Below are positions 5,430 through 13,416 of a DNA stretch of 14,565 nt, one piece after another. Numbering within the stretch: position 1 is the first letter of the stretch; each line of letters begins with the position of its first letter. A model generated the notes under the pieces. The model ran no database searches. It was given only the letters and a program-made list of their open reading frames with translations, and was not told the DNA's origin. Origin of the DNA: JBKXSZ01 sp047017005 (GTDB lineage: Bacteria; Bacillota; Clostridia; TANB77; CAG-508); assembly GCA_047017005.1 (NCBI GenBank), contig JBKXSZ010000028.1, forward strand, positions 1-14,565. The letters are read 5' to 3'. The position numbers were made by a program, and so were the translations under genes.

Positions 5430-5964
5430 TTATATATCAAAATCCTTCTTTTCGTCTACACTTTTTGCTAATTTATTTGTTTTTTTACATTTTAAAGAAA
5501 GATTTACTATTTTCTTTCCGAATCGAGTCATATTCTTTCGAATATTGATAAAAATAAAGGAAATCGGTTTTAAAACTGTCTTTCTAAGTATTTTATATAT
5601 CCATACTAATGGTAATGCTATAATATGCCAAATTTTTATTATCATATATTTTAACTTAGTAATTATTCTTACATTGATTTTAATGAAATATTTACTAAAG
5701 AGTAATAGATAAACGGCAAATCCTAAAGCAATACCAATGAAAATATATCCTCTTATTTCTCCGATTATTAAAAGAAAAAATACTATATAGCAATAATCCT
5801 CCTGTTAATAGCCAAAAAATAAAGTCCTCTATATATGTTATTATATCTGAAGTTTTAAAACTTCTTCTTAATACTCGAAATATGTCAAATAGTATTCCGA
5901 TGATAATTCCATTTATCACGAAAATAGAAAATAAATATGCTTGATTAAGTGAATTGTATTCCAA
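5430..5964 (-). pseudogene. yabQ: spore cortex protein YabQ, frameshifted
   Basis: YabQ is a multi-span mother-cell membrane protein needed for spore cortex formation. The frame from the ATG at 5962-5964 gives its N-terminus (MEYNSLNQAYLFSIFVINGI, then GILFDIFRVLRR and two spans) as far as FSFNN. The code then jumps to another frame at about 5763. There GEIRGYIFIGIALGFAVYLL and the basic C-terminal half run on to 5430. Removing one base (the C in AATAATCGGAG on the minus strand) rejoins both halves into one protein of about 177 residues of normal family layout. Without that, the first half ends in 89 residues, and the second half can start only at an internal ATG (5643-5645). It is either a genuine mutation or a sequence error. 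Confidence 0.85.
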
Positions 5965-5979
5965 GAAATATCACCTGTC

Positions 5980-6276
5980 TTATTTAAATATTTTACCTAA
6001 AAAGCCACTGTTTTTTTTATCTGCTTCTTTTTCTGAATATCCTAAATTTGATATATCTCCTTCTACTACTACTTCAGAGGTGTCTATACTCAACTTATTA
6101 ATTCGTAAATTGTCTCCTTTTATTGTAAGTAGTCCCAATTCCGTTTCAACAATAACAACTTGGTCGTCAAAACTAAGTACATCTAATACTCCAGATATGC
6201 TTAATTTTTCTCTATTTTCTAATACAATATTTTGTATGATATTTGTAGAAATAGATTTTCTTTCTTCTATTGTCAT
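5980..6276 (-). CDS. yabP: sporulation protein YabP
   Basis: The protein has 98 residues. It carries the YabP/YqfC domain of short beta strands (ENREKLSISGVLDVLSFDDQVVIVETELGLLTIKGDNLRINKL) followed by the conserved VEGDISNLGYSE, then a Lys-rich tail. It has no membrane span and is expressed in the mother cell in Bacillus, where it is linked to YabQ and cortex formation. The ATG at 6274-6276 has AGGAGG 9 bases upstream; the in-frame TTG three codons earlier lies inside that site and is rejected. yabQ begins 15 bases after its stop, so the two are co-transcribed. Confidence 0.93.
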   Translation of the reverse strand: MTIEERKSISTNIIQNIVLENREKLSISGVLDVLSFDDQVVIVETELGLLTIKGDNLRINKLSIDTSEVVVEGDISNLGYSEKEADKKNSGFLGKIFK

Positions 6277-6319
6277 AATACACAACCTCCTATTTGTTTT
6301 TTAGTCTAAAATATATATA

Positions 6320-6356
6320 TTCACTTCTTGTCTACTTTAGAACTAAAGAGAGTGAA
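6320..6356. repeat. nested inverted repeat upstream of yabP
   Basis: The outer arms TTCACT (6320-6325) and AGTGAA (6351-6356) enclose a perfect palindrome CTTTAG-AA-CTAAAG (6335-6348). The region lies about 45-80 bases before the yabP start and could be an operator for a dimeric regulator. No convincing sigma-E -10/-35 pair was found next to it. Confidence 0.4.
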
Positions 6357-6373
6357 AAACACAGTATTTTCTA

Positions 6374-6414
6374 TAAAAAGAGAAGCTAATAAAAATTATT
6401 AACTTCTCTTTTTT
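6374..6414 (-). terminator. terminator after the aspartate kinase gene
   Basis: A 12-base-pair stem (6374-6385 with 6403-6414) has additional inner A/T pairing and flanking A and T runs. It lies 50 bases past the kinase stop. Confidence 0.75.
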
Positions 6415-6463
6415 ATATTTATATATATATTCTCTTATATATTTACAAATTTTCTATTTATTT

Positions 6464-7642
6464 TTAGTTTATTAATTTTTTATGTAAGGATTCAAGTAAG
6501 ATATCTTCTGCTTTGATATTTAATAAAATTTCTATCATAGATTGTGTTGTATTAAGCTGTAATACTTGTATGTTAAAATGTTTTATAATTTCCAATGTTT
6601 TATTTAATATATCTGGTTCATTGGTAATTCCGTAACCTACAATAACAATTTTAGAAATCTCGTTTACTTGCATTTTGATATTGTTATAACCATCTATAAT
6701 ATTTTGTATTTTATTTAAATTTTCATTCTTTATAATAAACTGCATAGATAAGTTTTTATTGTCATGTGTTGCTTTTTCTATCTTTATATTTTGATTTAAT
6801 ATTGTTGTATAAATTTCATAAAAAATATCTTTCCCTTCGTTTTGATAATATAAATTGACAATTGAAAGGTTATCATTTTTTACGATACTTTTAATTTCAG
6901 TCCCTTCTATTTGTTTGCAAATAACCGTTCCCTCTTCATTATTAAAAGTAGATTTAGCTACAATTGGGCTATTAAACTTCTTTCCTATTTCAATACAACG
7001 ATTATGTAATACTCTAGCTCCATTATCAGCAATGTCTTGCATTTCATCAAAAGATAATTCATGTAGTTTTTTTGCTACTGTAACACGATTTGGGTCTGTT
7101 GTATAAATGCCATCTACATCTGAAAAGATATAGCAATGTTTTGCATTCAATGCTGCTGCTAAAGCAACAGCTGTTGTATCTGAACCTCCTCTTCCCAATG
7201 TTGTAATATCTCCTTGTTGATCAATTCCTTGAAAGCCAGCTACTACTACAATATTCCCTTTTTTAAATTCTTCTTCAATTCTTGTAGTATCAATACAGTC
7301 TACTTTTGAACTCTGATGAATAGCATTTGTATAAATCCCAGCTTGCCATCCTGTTAAAGAGATCGCTTTATATCCCATTCGATTCAAAAGGATTGCTAAT
7401 TTTGAAATTGTAATCTGTTCTCCTGTGCTTAATAGTACATCTAATTCTCTTTCTTTCGGAACAGCAGATAATTCTTTTGCCTCCTTTAATAACATGTCAG
7501 TTGTTTTTCCTTGAGCAGAAACAACTACTGCTATGTTACACTTTTTCTCTTGATATAAATCAATAATTTTTTCAGCAACTAAATTCAACTTTACATTGTC
7601 TGAAACTGAACTTCCTCCAAATTTTAATACAATTGTGTCCAT
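6464..7642 (-). CDS. aspartate kinase
   Basis: The protein has 392 residues. It phosphorylates aspartate with ATP, the first step to lysine, threonine, methionine and diaminopimelate, which is needed for peptidoglycan and spore dipicolinate. The kinase domain (about 1-245) has KFGGSSV (7-13), LSTGEQ (71-76), TTLGRGGSDTTAVALA (147-162) and DVDGIYTTDPN (175-185). Two C-terminal ACT-type regulatory regions follow (about 257-320 and 330-392), so feedback control is likely. The ATG at 7640-7642 has GAGGTG upstream; an in-frame extension (MRIEQRGAAR) has no support. It is about 10-15 residues shorter than typical single-chain kinases because its end is trimmed. The gene is read alone from the promoter at 7765-7793. 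Which feedback class it belongs to cannot be read. Confidence 0.95.
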   Translation of the reverse strand: MDTIVLKFGGSSVSDNVKLNLVAEKIIDLYQEKKCNIAVVVSAQGKTTDMLLKEAKELSAVPKERELDVLLSTGEQITISKLAILLNRMGYKAISLTGWQAGIYTNAIHQSSKVDCIDTTRIEEEFKKGNIVVVAGFQGIDQQGDITTLGRGGSDTTAVALAAALNAKHCYIFSDVDGIYTTDPNRVTVAKKLHELSFDEMQDIADNGARVLHNRCIEIGKKFNSPIVAKSTFNNEEGTVICKQIEGTEIKSIVKNDNLSIVNLYYQNEGKDIFYEIYTTILNQNIKIEKATHDNKNLSMQFIIKNENLNKIQNIIDGYNNIKMQVNEISKIVIVGYGITNEPDILNKTLEIIKHFNIQVLQLNTTQSMIEILLNIKAEDILLESLHKKLIN

Positions 7643-7764
7643 CCTTGCGGCACCTCTTTGTTCTATTCGCAAATCAAATCTAAATTTAAATCTGATTATT
7701 TATCTATCCTTTTGTAACTATATTTCTATCATATCATATTAATAGAAACATACTTATGTGAATT

Positions 7765-7793
7765 ATTATATTATATCTTCTAAAATTATGCAA
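7765..7793 (-). promoter_or_regulatory. sigma-A promoter of the aspartate kinase gene
   Basis: TTGCAT (7788-7793), 17-base spacer, perfect TATAAT (7765-7770). It leaves a leader of about 115 bases that lacks the long helices of a lysine riboswitch. Confidence 0.7.
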
Positions 7794-7834
7794 TTCTCTA
7801 GTTAAATATTCTTACAAAAAATATTTTTTCTTAA

Positions 7835-7862
7835 CATATCTTCTTCCTTTCCATCATACATT
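7835..7862 (+). promoter_or_regulatory. possible sigma-E promoter of the YcgQ-like gene
   Basis: CATATCT (7835-7841), 13-base spacer, CATACATT (7855-7862). This resembles the mother-cell sigma-E pattern (CATATTCT, about 13-14 bases, CATACANT). It ends 40 bases before the ATG. A weaker sigma-A-like TTACAA/CATATC pair overlaps it. Confidence 0.4.
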
Positions 7863-7901
7863 TAAACAGAAAGCCTATATGAAGAGAAAGAAGGTTTATA
7901 T

Positions 7902-8450
7902 ATGTTTGTATGGAATGTTAAATTAAATAGTAATATCTGGTTTAAGGTCTTTTTTATTATAGTTGCCATCCTTATCTTTATTTTAGGAGGTGCCGCCTGC
8001 TATAAAATATTTACAGAAGTAAAATCAGATGGTGATATGCAAAACTTTTCTCCTGGTTCAAGTGTGGCAGATATTACTTCTGAGAAATACACCAACATCT
8101 TAAAAAGTGTACATGATGACTTAGATACTTATGTTGGTCAAAAAATTCATTTTGTTGGCTATGTATATCGAGTATATGATTTAAAAGAAAATCAATTCGT
8201 ATTAGCTAGAAATATGCTAATTAATTCAAATAATCAATATGTTATTGTTGGCTTCTTATGTGAGGCTGATAAGGCAAAAGATTTCCCAGACAATACGTGG
8301 GTTGATGTAACAGCTACCATTCAAAAGGGCGATTATCATGGAGAACTTCCTATTTTAAAAGTTCAAAGTATGAAGGAATGTGAAAAGCCAAAAGATGAAT
8401 TTGTCTCACCTCCTGATGATACTTATGTTCCAACAAGTATTATTTACTAA
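7902..8450 (+). CDS. membrane-anchored YcgQ/DUF1980-like domain protein
   Basis: The protein has 182 residues. One N-terminal membrane span (about 12-33) leads to an outer domain matching the C-terminal part of YcgQ-type proteins (DUF1980, TIGR03943). Key stretches are YTNILKSVHDDLDTYVGQKIHFVGYVYR, NQFVLARNM, VGFLCEAD and DNTWVDVTATIQKGDY, followed by a Pro/Asp tail. In the usual system this protein pairs with a YcgR-like permease from an adjacent gene. No such gene lies here, so this looks like a free-standing form of unknown cargo. The ATG follows GAAGG by 8 bases. It is the only confident plus-strand gene in the window and shares a terminator with the converging ytvI-like gene. Confidence 0.7.
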   Translation: MFVWNVKLNSNIWFKVFFIIVAILIFILGGAACYKIFTEVKSDGDMQNFSPGSSVADITSEKYTNILKSVHDDLDTYVGQKIHFVGYVYRVYDLKENQFVLARNMLINSNNQYVIVGFLCEADKAKDFPDNTWVDVTATIQKGDYHGELPILKVQSMKECEKPKDEFVSPPDDTYVPTSIIY

Positions 8451-8480
8451 AAAAAGAATTAGAATTTCTAATTCTTTTTT
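8450..8480. terminator. bidirectional terminator between convergent genes
   Basis: Bases 8450-8464 and 8466-8480 are exact reverse complements around one base, with A and T tracts at the ends. It serves the plus-strand YcgQ-like gene and the minus-strand permease. Confidence 0.85.
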
Positions 8481-8498
8481 TGATATGTCATCACAAAG

Positions 8499-9596
8499 TT
8501 AAGTTCTATCAAAAATACTCTTAAATACACCTTTATCTAATAACGTTGCAAAAATATTTTTTAAAATAATAAGAACAATTGGTCCTACAAACATTCCTAA
8601 TATTCCAATGAATTTAAATCCTGTATACATAGCAAGTAAAGTAAATATTGGATGGATTCCAATGTGATTTCCTACAATTCTTGGTTCCATTAATTGCCTT
8701 ACAACAGACATAATCGTCCATAATACTAATATTGCTATTCCTAATGCAATATCTCCATTTAAGGCAGCGATTACTGCCCATGGTAACATAACAGTACCTG
8801 AACCTAAAATTGGTAATGCATCTACAAATCCAATTCCCAATGCTGCCAATAACGGAAATTCTACATTTAGTCCTGCAAAATGAAAAAGATATAATCCAAT
8901 CAAAGAAATAACAAAGGAAATAAAAATTAATGTTACTTGTGCTTTTAAATATCCTCCTAAGATTTTTATTAATTCTTTTAAGTGAACTCCTATTGTCTTT
9001 ACCCAAGTTGCTGGTAAATGATGTTCTAATTGGTCTACCATATATATTTTATCTGTACAAATAAAGTATAAAGACATAAAAGTAACTGCAATATAGATAC
9101 CTATAATTGGTAAAGAGGTTACTACATTAATAATTCCATTTAAAGCATTTTTTATCCATACTGATACCGTACCTAGAAAATCTCCTGCAGATTCTTGTAT
9201 TACTTGTGTTACATTATCTGGAATCTGAATTTTACTGAAATCAATATGAGAGATAAAATCTTGAATTTGGATAGATGCTTTTTCTATATATCCATTTAAT
9301 GAAGTCATTAAGTCCGATGCTTCTGATATTAAACTTCCTATTCCCCATGCTAATAATCCTATGATAATAGCAAATACTACTATTAAAACTAAAATAGCAC
9401 TCGTTTTTCGTTTCCATTTTGTTTTTTTCATTACCCATTTAATAATTGGCTCAATCATTAAAGAAATGATAAATGCAATCAAAAATGGAGTATAGAAAAT
9501 AGCTAATTTAAATGCTAGATATACTCCTAACACGGTTAGTAATACAATTGTCAGTCGTTTCAATACTTTAGACCAGTATCCCATATCTACAACCAT
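8499..9596 (-). CDS. ytvI: AI-2E family permease, sporulation membrane protein YtvI-like
   Basis: The protein has 365 residues and about 8 membrane spans. These occur as pairs at the start (LTIVLLTVLGVYLAFK and FLIAFIISLMIEPIIKWV), one at about 68-90, an outer helical region rich in Ile/Gln/Asp, then at least five spans in the second half. The family's conserved late stretch is visible (FPLLAALGIGFVDALPILGSGTVMLPW, then EPRIVGNHIGIHP and GFKFIGILGMFVGP). The early MYPD-free start, overall length and match to the spore protein YtvI make that the best call, though other AI-2E members are possible. Transport substrate is unknown. The ATG at 9594-9596 follows AAGGA by 8 bases. It has a strong promoter at 9690-9718 that looks vegetative rather than spore-specific. 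Confidence 0.8.
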   Translation of the reverse strand: MVVDMGYWSKVLKRLTIVLLTVLGVYLAFKLAIFYTPFLIAFIISLMIEPIIKWVMKKTKWKRKTSAILVLIVVFAIIIGLLAWGIGSLISEASDLMTSLNGYIEKASIQIQDFISHIDFSKIQIPDNVTQVIQESAGDFLGTVSVWIKNALNGIINVVTSLPIIGIYIAVTFMSLYFICTDKIYMVDQLEHHLPATWVKTIGVHLKELIKILGGYLKAQVTLIFISFVISLIGLYLFHFAGLNVEFPLLAALGIGFVDALPILGSGTVMLPWAVIAALNGDIALGIAILVLWTIMSVVRQLMEPRIVGNHIGIHPIFTLLAMYTGFKFIGILGMFVGPIVLIILKNIFATLLDKGVFKSIFDRT

Positions 9597-9689
9597 ATTC
9601 TCTTTCCTTCTTTCTTCTTTCCCTTTTACTTATTTTTATCTCTTTTCTTATTTTATTTTTTACCTTTTAAGTTTATGTTAATTTTCTTG

Positions 9690-9718
9690 TTTATATCACA
9701 ATCTTATTTTAGTGTCAA
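9690..9718 (-). promoter_or_regulatory. strong sigma-A promoter of the ytvI-like gene
   Basis: Perfect TTGACA (9713-9718), 17-base spacer, TATAAA (9690-9695). The leader before the ATG is about 85 bases, pyrimidine-poor on the mRNA strand (mostly A/G) and without evident structure. Confidence 0.75.
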
Positions 9719-9766
9719 TATTTCTACCATAGTCTTAAGAATTCTTTCATTTTTCTTATGTACAAG

Positions 9767-9796
9767 ATAAAAGGCAGAAATTTTTCTACCTTTTAT
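9767..9796 (-). terminator. terminator after the CBS-domain gene
   Basis: A 14-base-pair stem (9767-9780 with 9783-9796) contains one G-U pair in the minus-strand RNA and ends in a U-containing stretch. It lies 10 bases past the CBS gene stop. Confidence 0.65.
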
Positions 9797-9806
9797 ACTT
9801 TGCTAT

Positions 9807-10244
9807 TTATTCAGCATTATGGTTTCCATTGCAAATATGCTCTAACGTATTACATACATCCTCTTTACCTACTTGATTATCATGTTTTGCTAAATCTCCT
9901 ACTGTAATCATACCAACTAACTGGTCGTTTTCAATAACAGGAATTCTTCTAATTTGTAAATCTGACATAAATTTTTCGGCCTGTTGTACTTCTTCGTTTG
10001 GAGTACAACAACATACTTGGCAAGTCATAATATCTGTTACTTTTGTTTTCTTAGCATCCTTATCACAGTTTGTACAACGCATCAATACATCTCTATCTGT
10101 TATTAATCCAACGACTCTTTTTTCTTCATCGCATATTGGAATACAACCAACGTGATTATCACACATCATTTTTACAGCTTTGTCTACATTTTCATCTGCT
10201 GTACAGTAACATACATTTTTGCTCATACAATCTTTTATTTTCAT
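9807..10244 (-). CDS. cysteine-rich two-CBS-domain protein
   Basis: The protein has 145 residues and two CBS domains: about 6-60 (CTADENVDKAVKMMCDNHVGCIPICD, then GLITDRDV) and 72-124 (CTPNEEVQQAEKFMSDLQIRRIPVIE, then GMITVGDL). CBS pairs bind adenine nucleotides and act as sensors. Unusually, 14 residues are Cys (6, 12, 14, 28, 34, 38, 57, 60, 75, 78, 79, 80, 131 and 138), many in CxC, CxxC or CCC arrangements. This suggests metal, iron-sulfur or redox sensing on top of nucleotide binding. There is no membrane span or fused enzyme. The ATG at 10242-10244 follows GGAAGG by 8 bases; an in-frame start 7 codons upstream is less well placed. The gene stands alone between two terminators. Confidence 0.85.
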   Translation of the reverse strand: MKIKDCMSKNVCYCTADENVDKAVKMMCDNHVGCIPICDEEKRVVGLITDRDVLMRCTNCDKDAKKTKVTDIMTCQVCCCTPNEEVQQAEKFMSDLQIRRIPVIENDQLVGMITVGDLAKHDNQVGKEDVCNTLEHICNGNHNAE

Positions 10245-10364
10245 TTTAAAAACCTTCCTTTCCAATTTTGCATACTTTTATTTTGTACAAAATATCCAAA
10301 AGTTATACAATAGGATTTTTCAAAAAATACCTAATTTTACTATCTTATGAAATTTTTGTAAAAA

Positions 10365-10391
10365 ATCAGAAGAGTTTTTAACTCTTCTGAT
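10365..10391 (-). terminator. terminator after the proline-rich gene
   Basis: A perfect 12-base-pair stem (10365-10376 with 10380-10391) has a 3-base loop and is followed on the minus strand by a run of six T. It lies 20 bases past the stop of the proline-rich gene. Confidence 0.85.
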
Positions 10392-10411
10392 ACCAAAATT
10401 TTACATGAATT

Positions 10412-11140
10412 CTAAAATCCATTGGAATATCTATTATCTGCCTCTCTTGGCATAATTACAGGTCCCTGCCCACCAGGGCCTGGATAAGCAGGTGGCATTG
10501 GTGGTATGTTTGGATTTGATGGATAACGTGGTCCTCCCGGGAAAGGTGGTCTTGGTGATGGAGGTGGTGGTACTGGTCTTGGAGGCCTTCCACAGCCAAT
10601 TATGTTATTTAAAATTAAAATTTTAATCAAATCTCGTAATAAATAATTATTAGGTCTCCTTTGGCGTGTTTCCATTTCTCTATTTTCTTGTTTTGCGTTT
10701 GGATTTTTTACATCTCCGTTTTTATTTTCTGTATTTCTTACTTGCGTTGGATTTTCATCTTTTTCTATAGTGACATATATCTCTTCTGTCATCCTTTCTA
10801 AAACTTCTACTGTTATTCTTCCTGTTGTTTCTCTGCACTTTTTCTCTACCATTGGTTTTAGAAGTCGATAAATATCTGGATACATTTCTTCTAATTCCGA
10901 ATTTTCCATTACTGGCATCACAGGATTTGATTGCATTCCGATTCTTGGCATAGTATTAACACTACTATTCATCATTGTTGGATAATTCTCCATATATGAT
11001 TCCATTCTAGGTGCTTGTGGATATGGAGTTACTTGAGGAGCCGTTGGTTGATACACATACCTATCGGTTTCATATGTATTGGCTGGCATATATCCTAAAA
11101 CGTTTCTCATGTATTCTTCTGGACTTTGATTATACATCAT
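10412..11140 (-). CDS. proline-rich protein with a conserved helical core, unknown role
   Basis: The protein has 242 residues and no signal peptide. The N-terminal third is rich in Tyr, Pro, Met and Asn. A compact, probably helical core spans about 82-125 (ELEEMYPDIYRLLKPMVEKKC, then TVEVLERMTEEIYVTIE), followed by a charged Asn/Lys/Arg linker. After LLRDLIKILILNNIIGCG comes a Pro/Gly tail (about 186-232). I have seen the MYPDIY...PMV...MTEEIY core in small Clostridia proteins of unknown role, from memory. The mix of a Tyr/Pro-rich start and Pro/Gly tail resembles spore coat or other assembly proteins, which is only inference. Two adjacent ATGs (11138-11140 and 11135-11137) follow GGAGGGG. 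It is transcribed alone. Confidence 0.65.
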   Translation of the reverse strand: MMYNQSPEEYMRNVLGYMPANTYETDRYVYQPTAPQVTPYPQAPRMESYMENYPTMMNSSVNTMPRIGMQSNPVMPVMENSELEEMYPDIYRLLKPMVEKKCRETTGRITVEVLERMTEEIYVTIEKDENPTQVRNTENKNGDVKNPNAKQENREMETRQRRPNNYLLRDLIKILILNNIIGCGRPPRPVPPPPSPRPPFPGGPRYPSNPNIPPMPPAYPGPGGQGPVIMPREADNRYSNGF

Positions 11141-11247
11141 TTACTTCCCCTCCTATTTTTCTTATAGCATACTATATTCCGTATTTTTAAAAAGTGTGAC
11201 AAAATAGATAAGCCGTTAGAAAAATATCCTATTTCAAAGTAGAAAAG

Positions 11248-11286
11248 CATAAAAAGGCTTGAGTTTGTTTCTCAAGCCTTTTTATG
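11248..11286 (-). terminator. terminator after murD
   Basis: A perfect 16-base-pair stem (11248-11263 with 11271-11286) has a 7-base loop and includes a G/C-rich core with a T run in the distal arm. It abuts the murD stop codon. Confidence 0.85.
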
Positions 11287-12687
11287 TTACATATTGTTTA
11301 CTAATTCTTTAAATTTTTCTCCACGTTCTGCAAAGTTCTTAAATAAATCAAAACTTGCACTAGCAGGTGAAAGCATAACAACATCTCCTGCTTTCGCATA
11401 TTTTTTTGCTAAACGAACGGCATCTTCCATATTCTCACACATATAAATATTTAAAGTTTTCTTTGTTTTCTCTAATTCTTCTTTAACGGCATCAAATATT
11501 TTCCCTGCGGTTTGTCCCATTAAAATTAAAGTACCTACATGTTCTATAATTGGTTTTGCAATTGGTGTATAGTCTAAATGTTTATCATATCCTCCTGCAA
11601 TTAATACAATATTTTCATCAAAAGAATTTAAACCTGCAATCGTTCTTGTAGGACTGCTGGCAATAGAGTCGTTGTACCATTTTGCGCCATCTATTTCACG
11701 AACGAATTCTAATCGATGTTCTACTCCTGCAAAAGAAGTAATAGCTTTTACCATTTCTTTTTCTTCTACTAATCCGAGTGTAGCTGCAATTGCAGCACAG
11801 ATATTTTCATAATTATGTACTCCTCTTAATTTTACATCTTTCGTATTCAACATATGTTTTCTTAATCTGTCTTCACATAATTTTATAATACCATCATCTA
11901 AAATAACTCCGTCTTCTAATCTTGTTTTTCGACTAAAGAATCGAACTTTTCCTGGTGCTTCTTTTGCAAATTCCTTAGTTATTTCATTATCATAGTTTAG
12001 AACAACAATATTATTTTCCTGTTGATATTTGAAAATATTCTTTTTTGCTTCTATATATTCTTCATAGGATTTATGAATATCTAAATGATTTGGAGAAACA
12101 TTCGTAACAACAGCTATTTTAGGGCTTACTTGCATGGTCATCAGTTGAAAACTGCTAAGTTCTAAAATAACATAGTCCTCTGGGGCCATTTCTTCTACTT
12201 TAGTAAATAGAGGTGTTCCTATATTCCCCCCTAAATAGCAGTTTAACCCTTTTTGCTTTAAAATTTCATAAATTAAAGTTGTAGTAGTTGTTTTTCCATC
12301 ACTCCCTGTTACTCCAATTACAGTTCCAGGACAAGTATTCATTAGCATTTCAATTTCTGAAGTAAGAATAGTTCCTCTTTCAATTTCGGCTTCGATTTGA
12401 GGAATATCTGGTCTACAGCTTGGGCTACGGAAAATGATATCAAATCCTACTAAATTGTCCAAATAATTCTCTCCCAAAGAAGAATTCATTCCATTATTAC
12501 TAACTTTATTCAACACCTCTTTGGGTAATATATCTGCAGTTCTTTTATCAAAAACCGTGACTATTGCTTCTTGTTTTTTTAAATAATCTAGTAATGGTAA
12601 ATTACTAACTCCTAATCCAATTACTGCTACTTTTCTATTTCTTAAATATCGATTAAATTCTTCTAGTCTTTCATTTTTGTATTCCAA
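11287..12687 (-). CDS. murD: UDP-N-acetylmuramoylalanine--D-glutamate ligase
   Basis: MurD adds D-glutamate to UDP-MurNAc-L-alanine in the cytoplasm, using ATP. Residues are counted from the upstream GTG at 12694-12696. The N-terminal Rossmann-like domain has VAVIGLGVSNLPLL (23-36). The central ATPase domain has GVTGSDGKTTTTT (128-140), NVSPNHLDIH (199-208) and HNYENICAA (294-302). The C-terminal domain has GVEHRLE (324-330), YNDSIASSP (341-349) and LIAGGYDKHLDY (365-376). All signature regions are intact and length (about 466-469) is normal. I prefer the TTG start at 12685-12687 because AGAAGGTG lies at good spacing before it. The GTG would sit inside that ribosome site. It is the last gene of the cinA-cmk-murD operon and starts 12 bases after the cmk-like stop. 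Confidence 0.95.
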   Translation of the reverse strand: MEYKNERLEEFNRYLRNRKVAVIGLGVSNLPLLDYLKKQEAIVTVFDKRTADILPKEVLNKVSNNGMNSSLGENYLDNLVGFDIIFRSPSCRPDIPQIEAEIERGTILTSEIEMLMNTCPGTVIGVTGSDGKTTTTTLIYEILKQKGLNCYLGGNIGTPLFTKVEEMAPEDYVILELSSFQLMTMQVSPKIAVVTNVSPNHLDIHKSYEEYIEAKKNIFKYQQENNIVVLNYDNEITKEFAKEAPGKVRFFSRKTRLEDGVILDDGIIKLCEDRLRKHMLNTKDVKLRGVHNYENICAAIAATLGLVEEKEMVKAITSFAGVEHRLEFVREIDGAKWYNDSIASSPTRTIAGLNSFDENIVLIAGGYDKHLDYTPIAKPIIEHVGTLILMGQTAGKIFDAVKEELEKTKKTLNIYMCENMEDAVRLAKKYAKAGDVVMLSPASASFDLFKNFAERGEKFKELVNNM

Positions 12688-12699
12688 TTTTTTCACCTT

Positions 12700-13395
12700 C
12701 TATTTTAATTTCATATACTTTTTTACTTTATTAGCTGACTCTTTGGCAGATTTGCATTCTGTTACATCTACTGTAATAGAATGAGGAGATAGATTATAAA
12801 ATCCAGCATTTTCTTGCATCTGGTCTCTTTTTTCTATCATTGTTTTAATTCTTTCTATCTCTTCTTCTTTATCTTCTTTATATTGTATGCATTTCCTTCT
12901 TACACGTTCCTCCAAAGAAGCAGTTATAAAGAAATGATAATCTGTTTTAGGATAAATTTGCATAATTGCTCTTCCAGAAAATATGATATTATATTTATCT
13001 TTTAATCCATCTATTAATTTCTCACCAAAGCAGTAAAGTTGAGAGTTATCTGCTACTTCACTAATTGCAGAAACAGCATATGAGGATTTTTCTGATTGTA
13101 ATTCTTCTTCTGGTACAAGTTTTCCGTTAATATAGATTACCGTTTCTTTATTTTCTACTTTAATTTCTAAATTTAACGTCTTTATAAATTGATTGATATC
13201 CGTATTTTTCATTTCCTCTCTTAGTTTCTCAATGCTTTTTCCTGTTGCTAATAAACTATATACAATAGCACGATAAAGATTTCCGCCATGTAATAAAATG
13301 CTATTGGGAATGCTATTTAGTAATTCTCTGCAGATAGAAGTTTTACCAGCACCTACTAATCCCTCTATTCCAATTACTATATGTTCTTCTTTCAT
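12700..13395 (-). CDS. cytidylate kinase-like protein
   Basis: The protein has 231 residues and the fold pattern of (d)CMP kinases. It has a P-loop GLVGAGKT (12-19) and NGKLVPEEELQSEKSSYAVSAISEV (90-114, the CMP-binding insert region). SGR (140-142) and the lid-like stretch ITASLEERVRRK (157-168) follow, then RDQM (190-193). The normal enzyme reads SGRDIG...VFP where this has SGRAIM...YP, and R-D-x-x-D after the lid is RDQMQE here. It is therefore a diverged relative and may prefer another nucleotide or act on a different small molecule. Whether another cmk exists elsewhere is unknown. The ATG follows AGGAG by 6 bases. It lies 21 bases after the cinA-like stop. Confidence 0.75.
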   Translation of the reverse strand: MKEEHIVIGIEGLVGAGKTSICRELLNSIPNSILLHGGNLYRAIVYSLLATGKSIEKLREEMKNTDINQFIKTLNLEIKVENKETVIYINGKLVPEEELQSEKSSYAVSAISEVADNSQLYCFGEKLIDGLKDKYNIIFSGRAIMQIYPKTDYHFFITASLEERVRRKCIQYKEDKEEEIERIKTMIEKRDQMQENAGFYNLSPHSITVDVTECKSAKESANKVKKYMKLK

Positions 13396-13416
13396 ATTTT
13401 TCTCCTAACTTTATCT

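Noticed and set aside
7643..7764. Lysine riboswitch or T-box before aspartate kinase
   Set aside because: The leader is short, very AT-rich and lacks the multi-helix core or T-box sequence; only an imperfect AT-rich palindrome is present.
8614..9006. Extra minus-strand frames inside the permease gene
   Set aside because: Out-of-frame shadows rich in Cys, Arg and Asn; the main frame carries clear family motifs.
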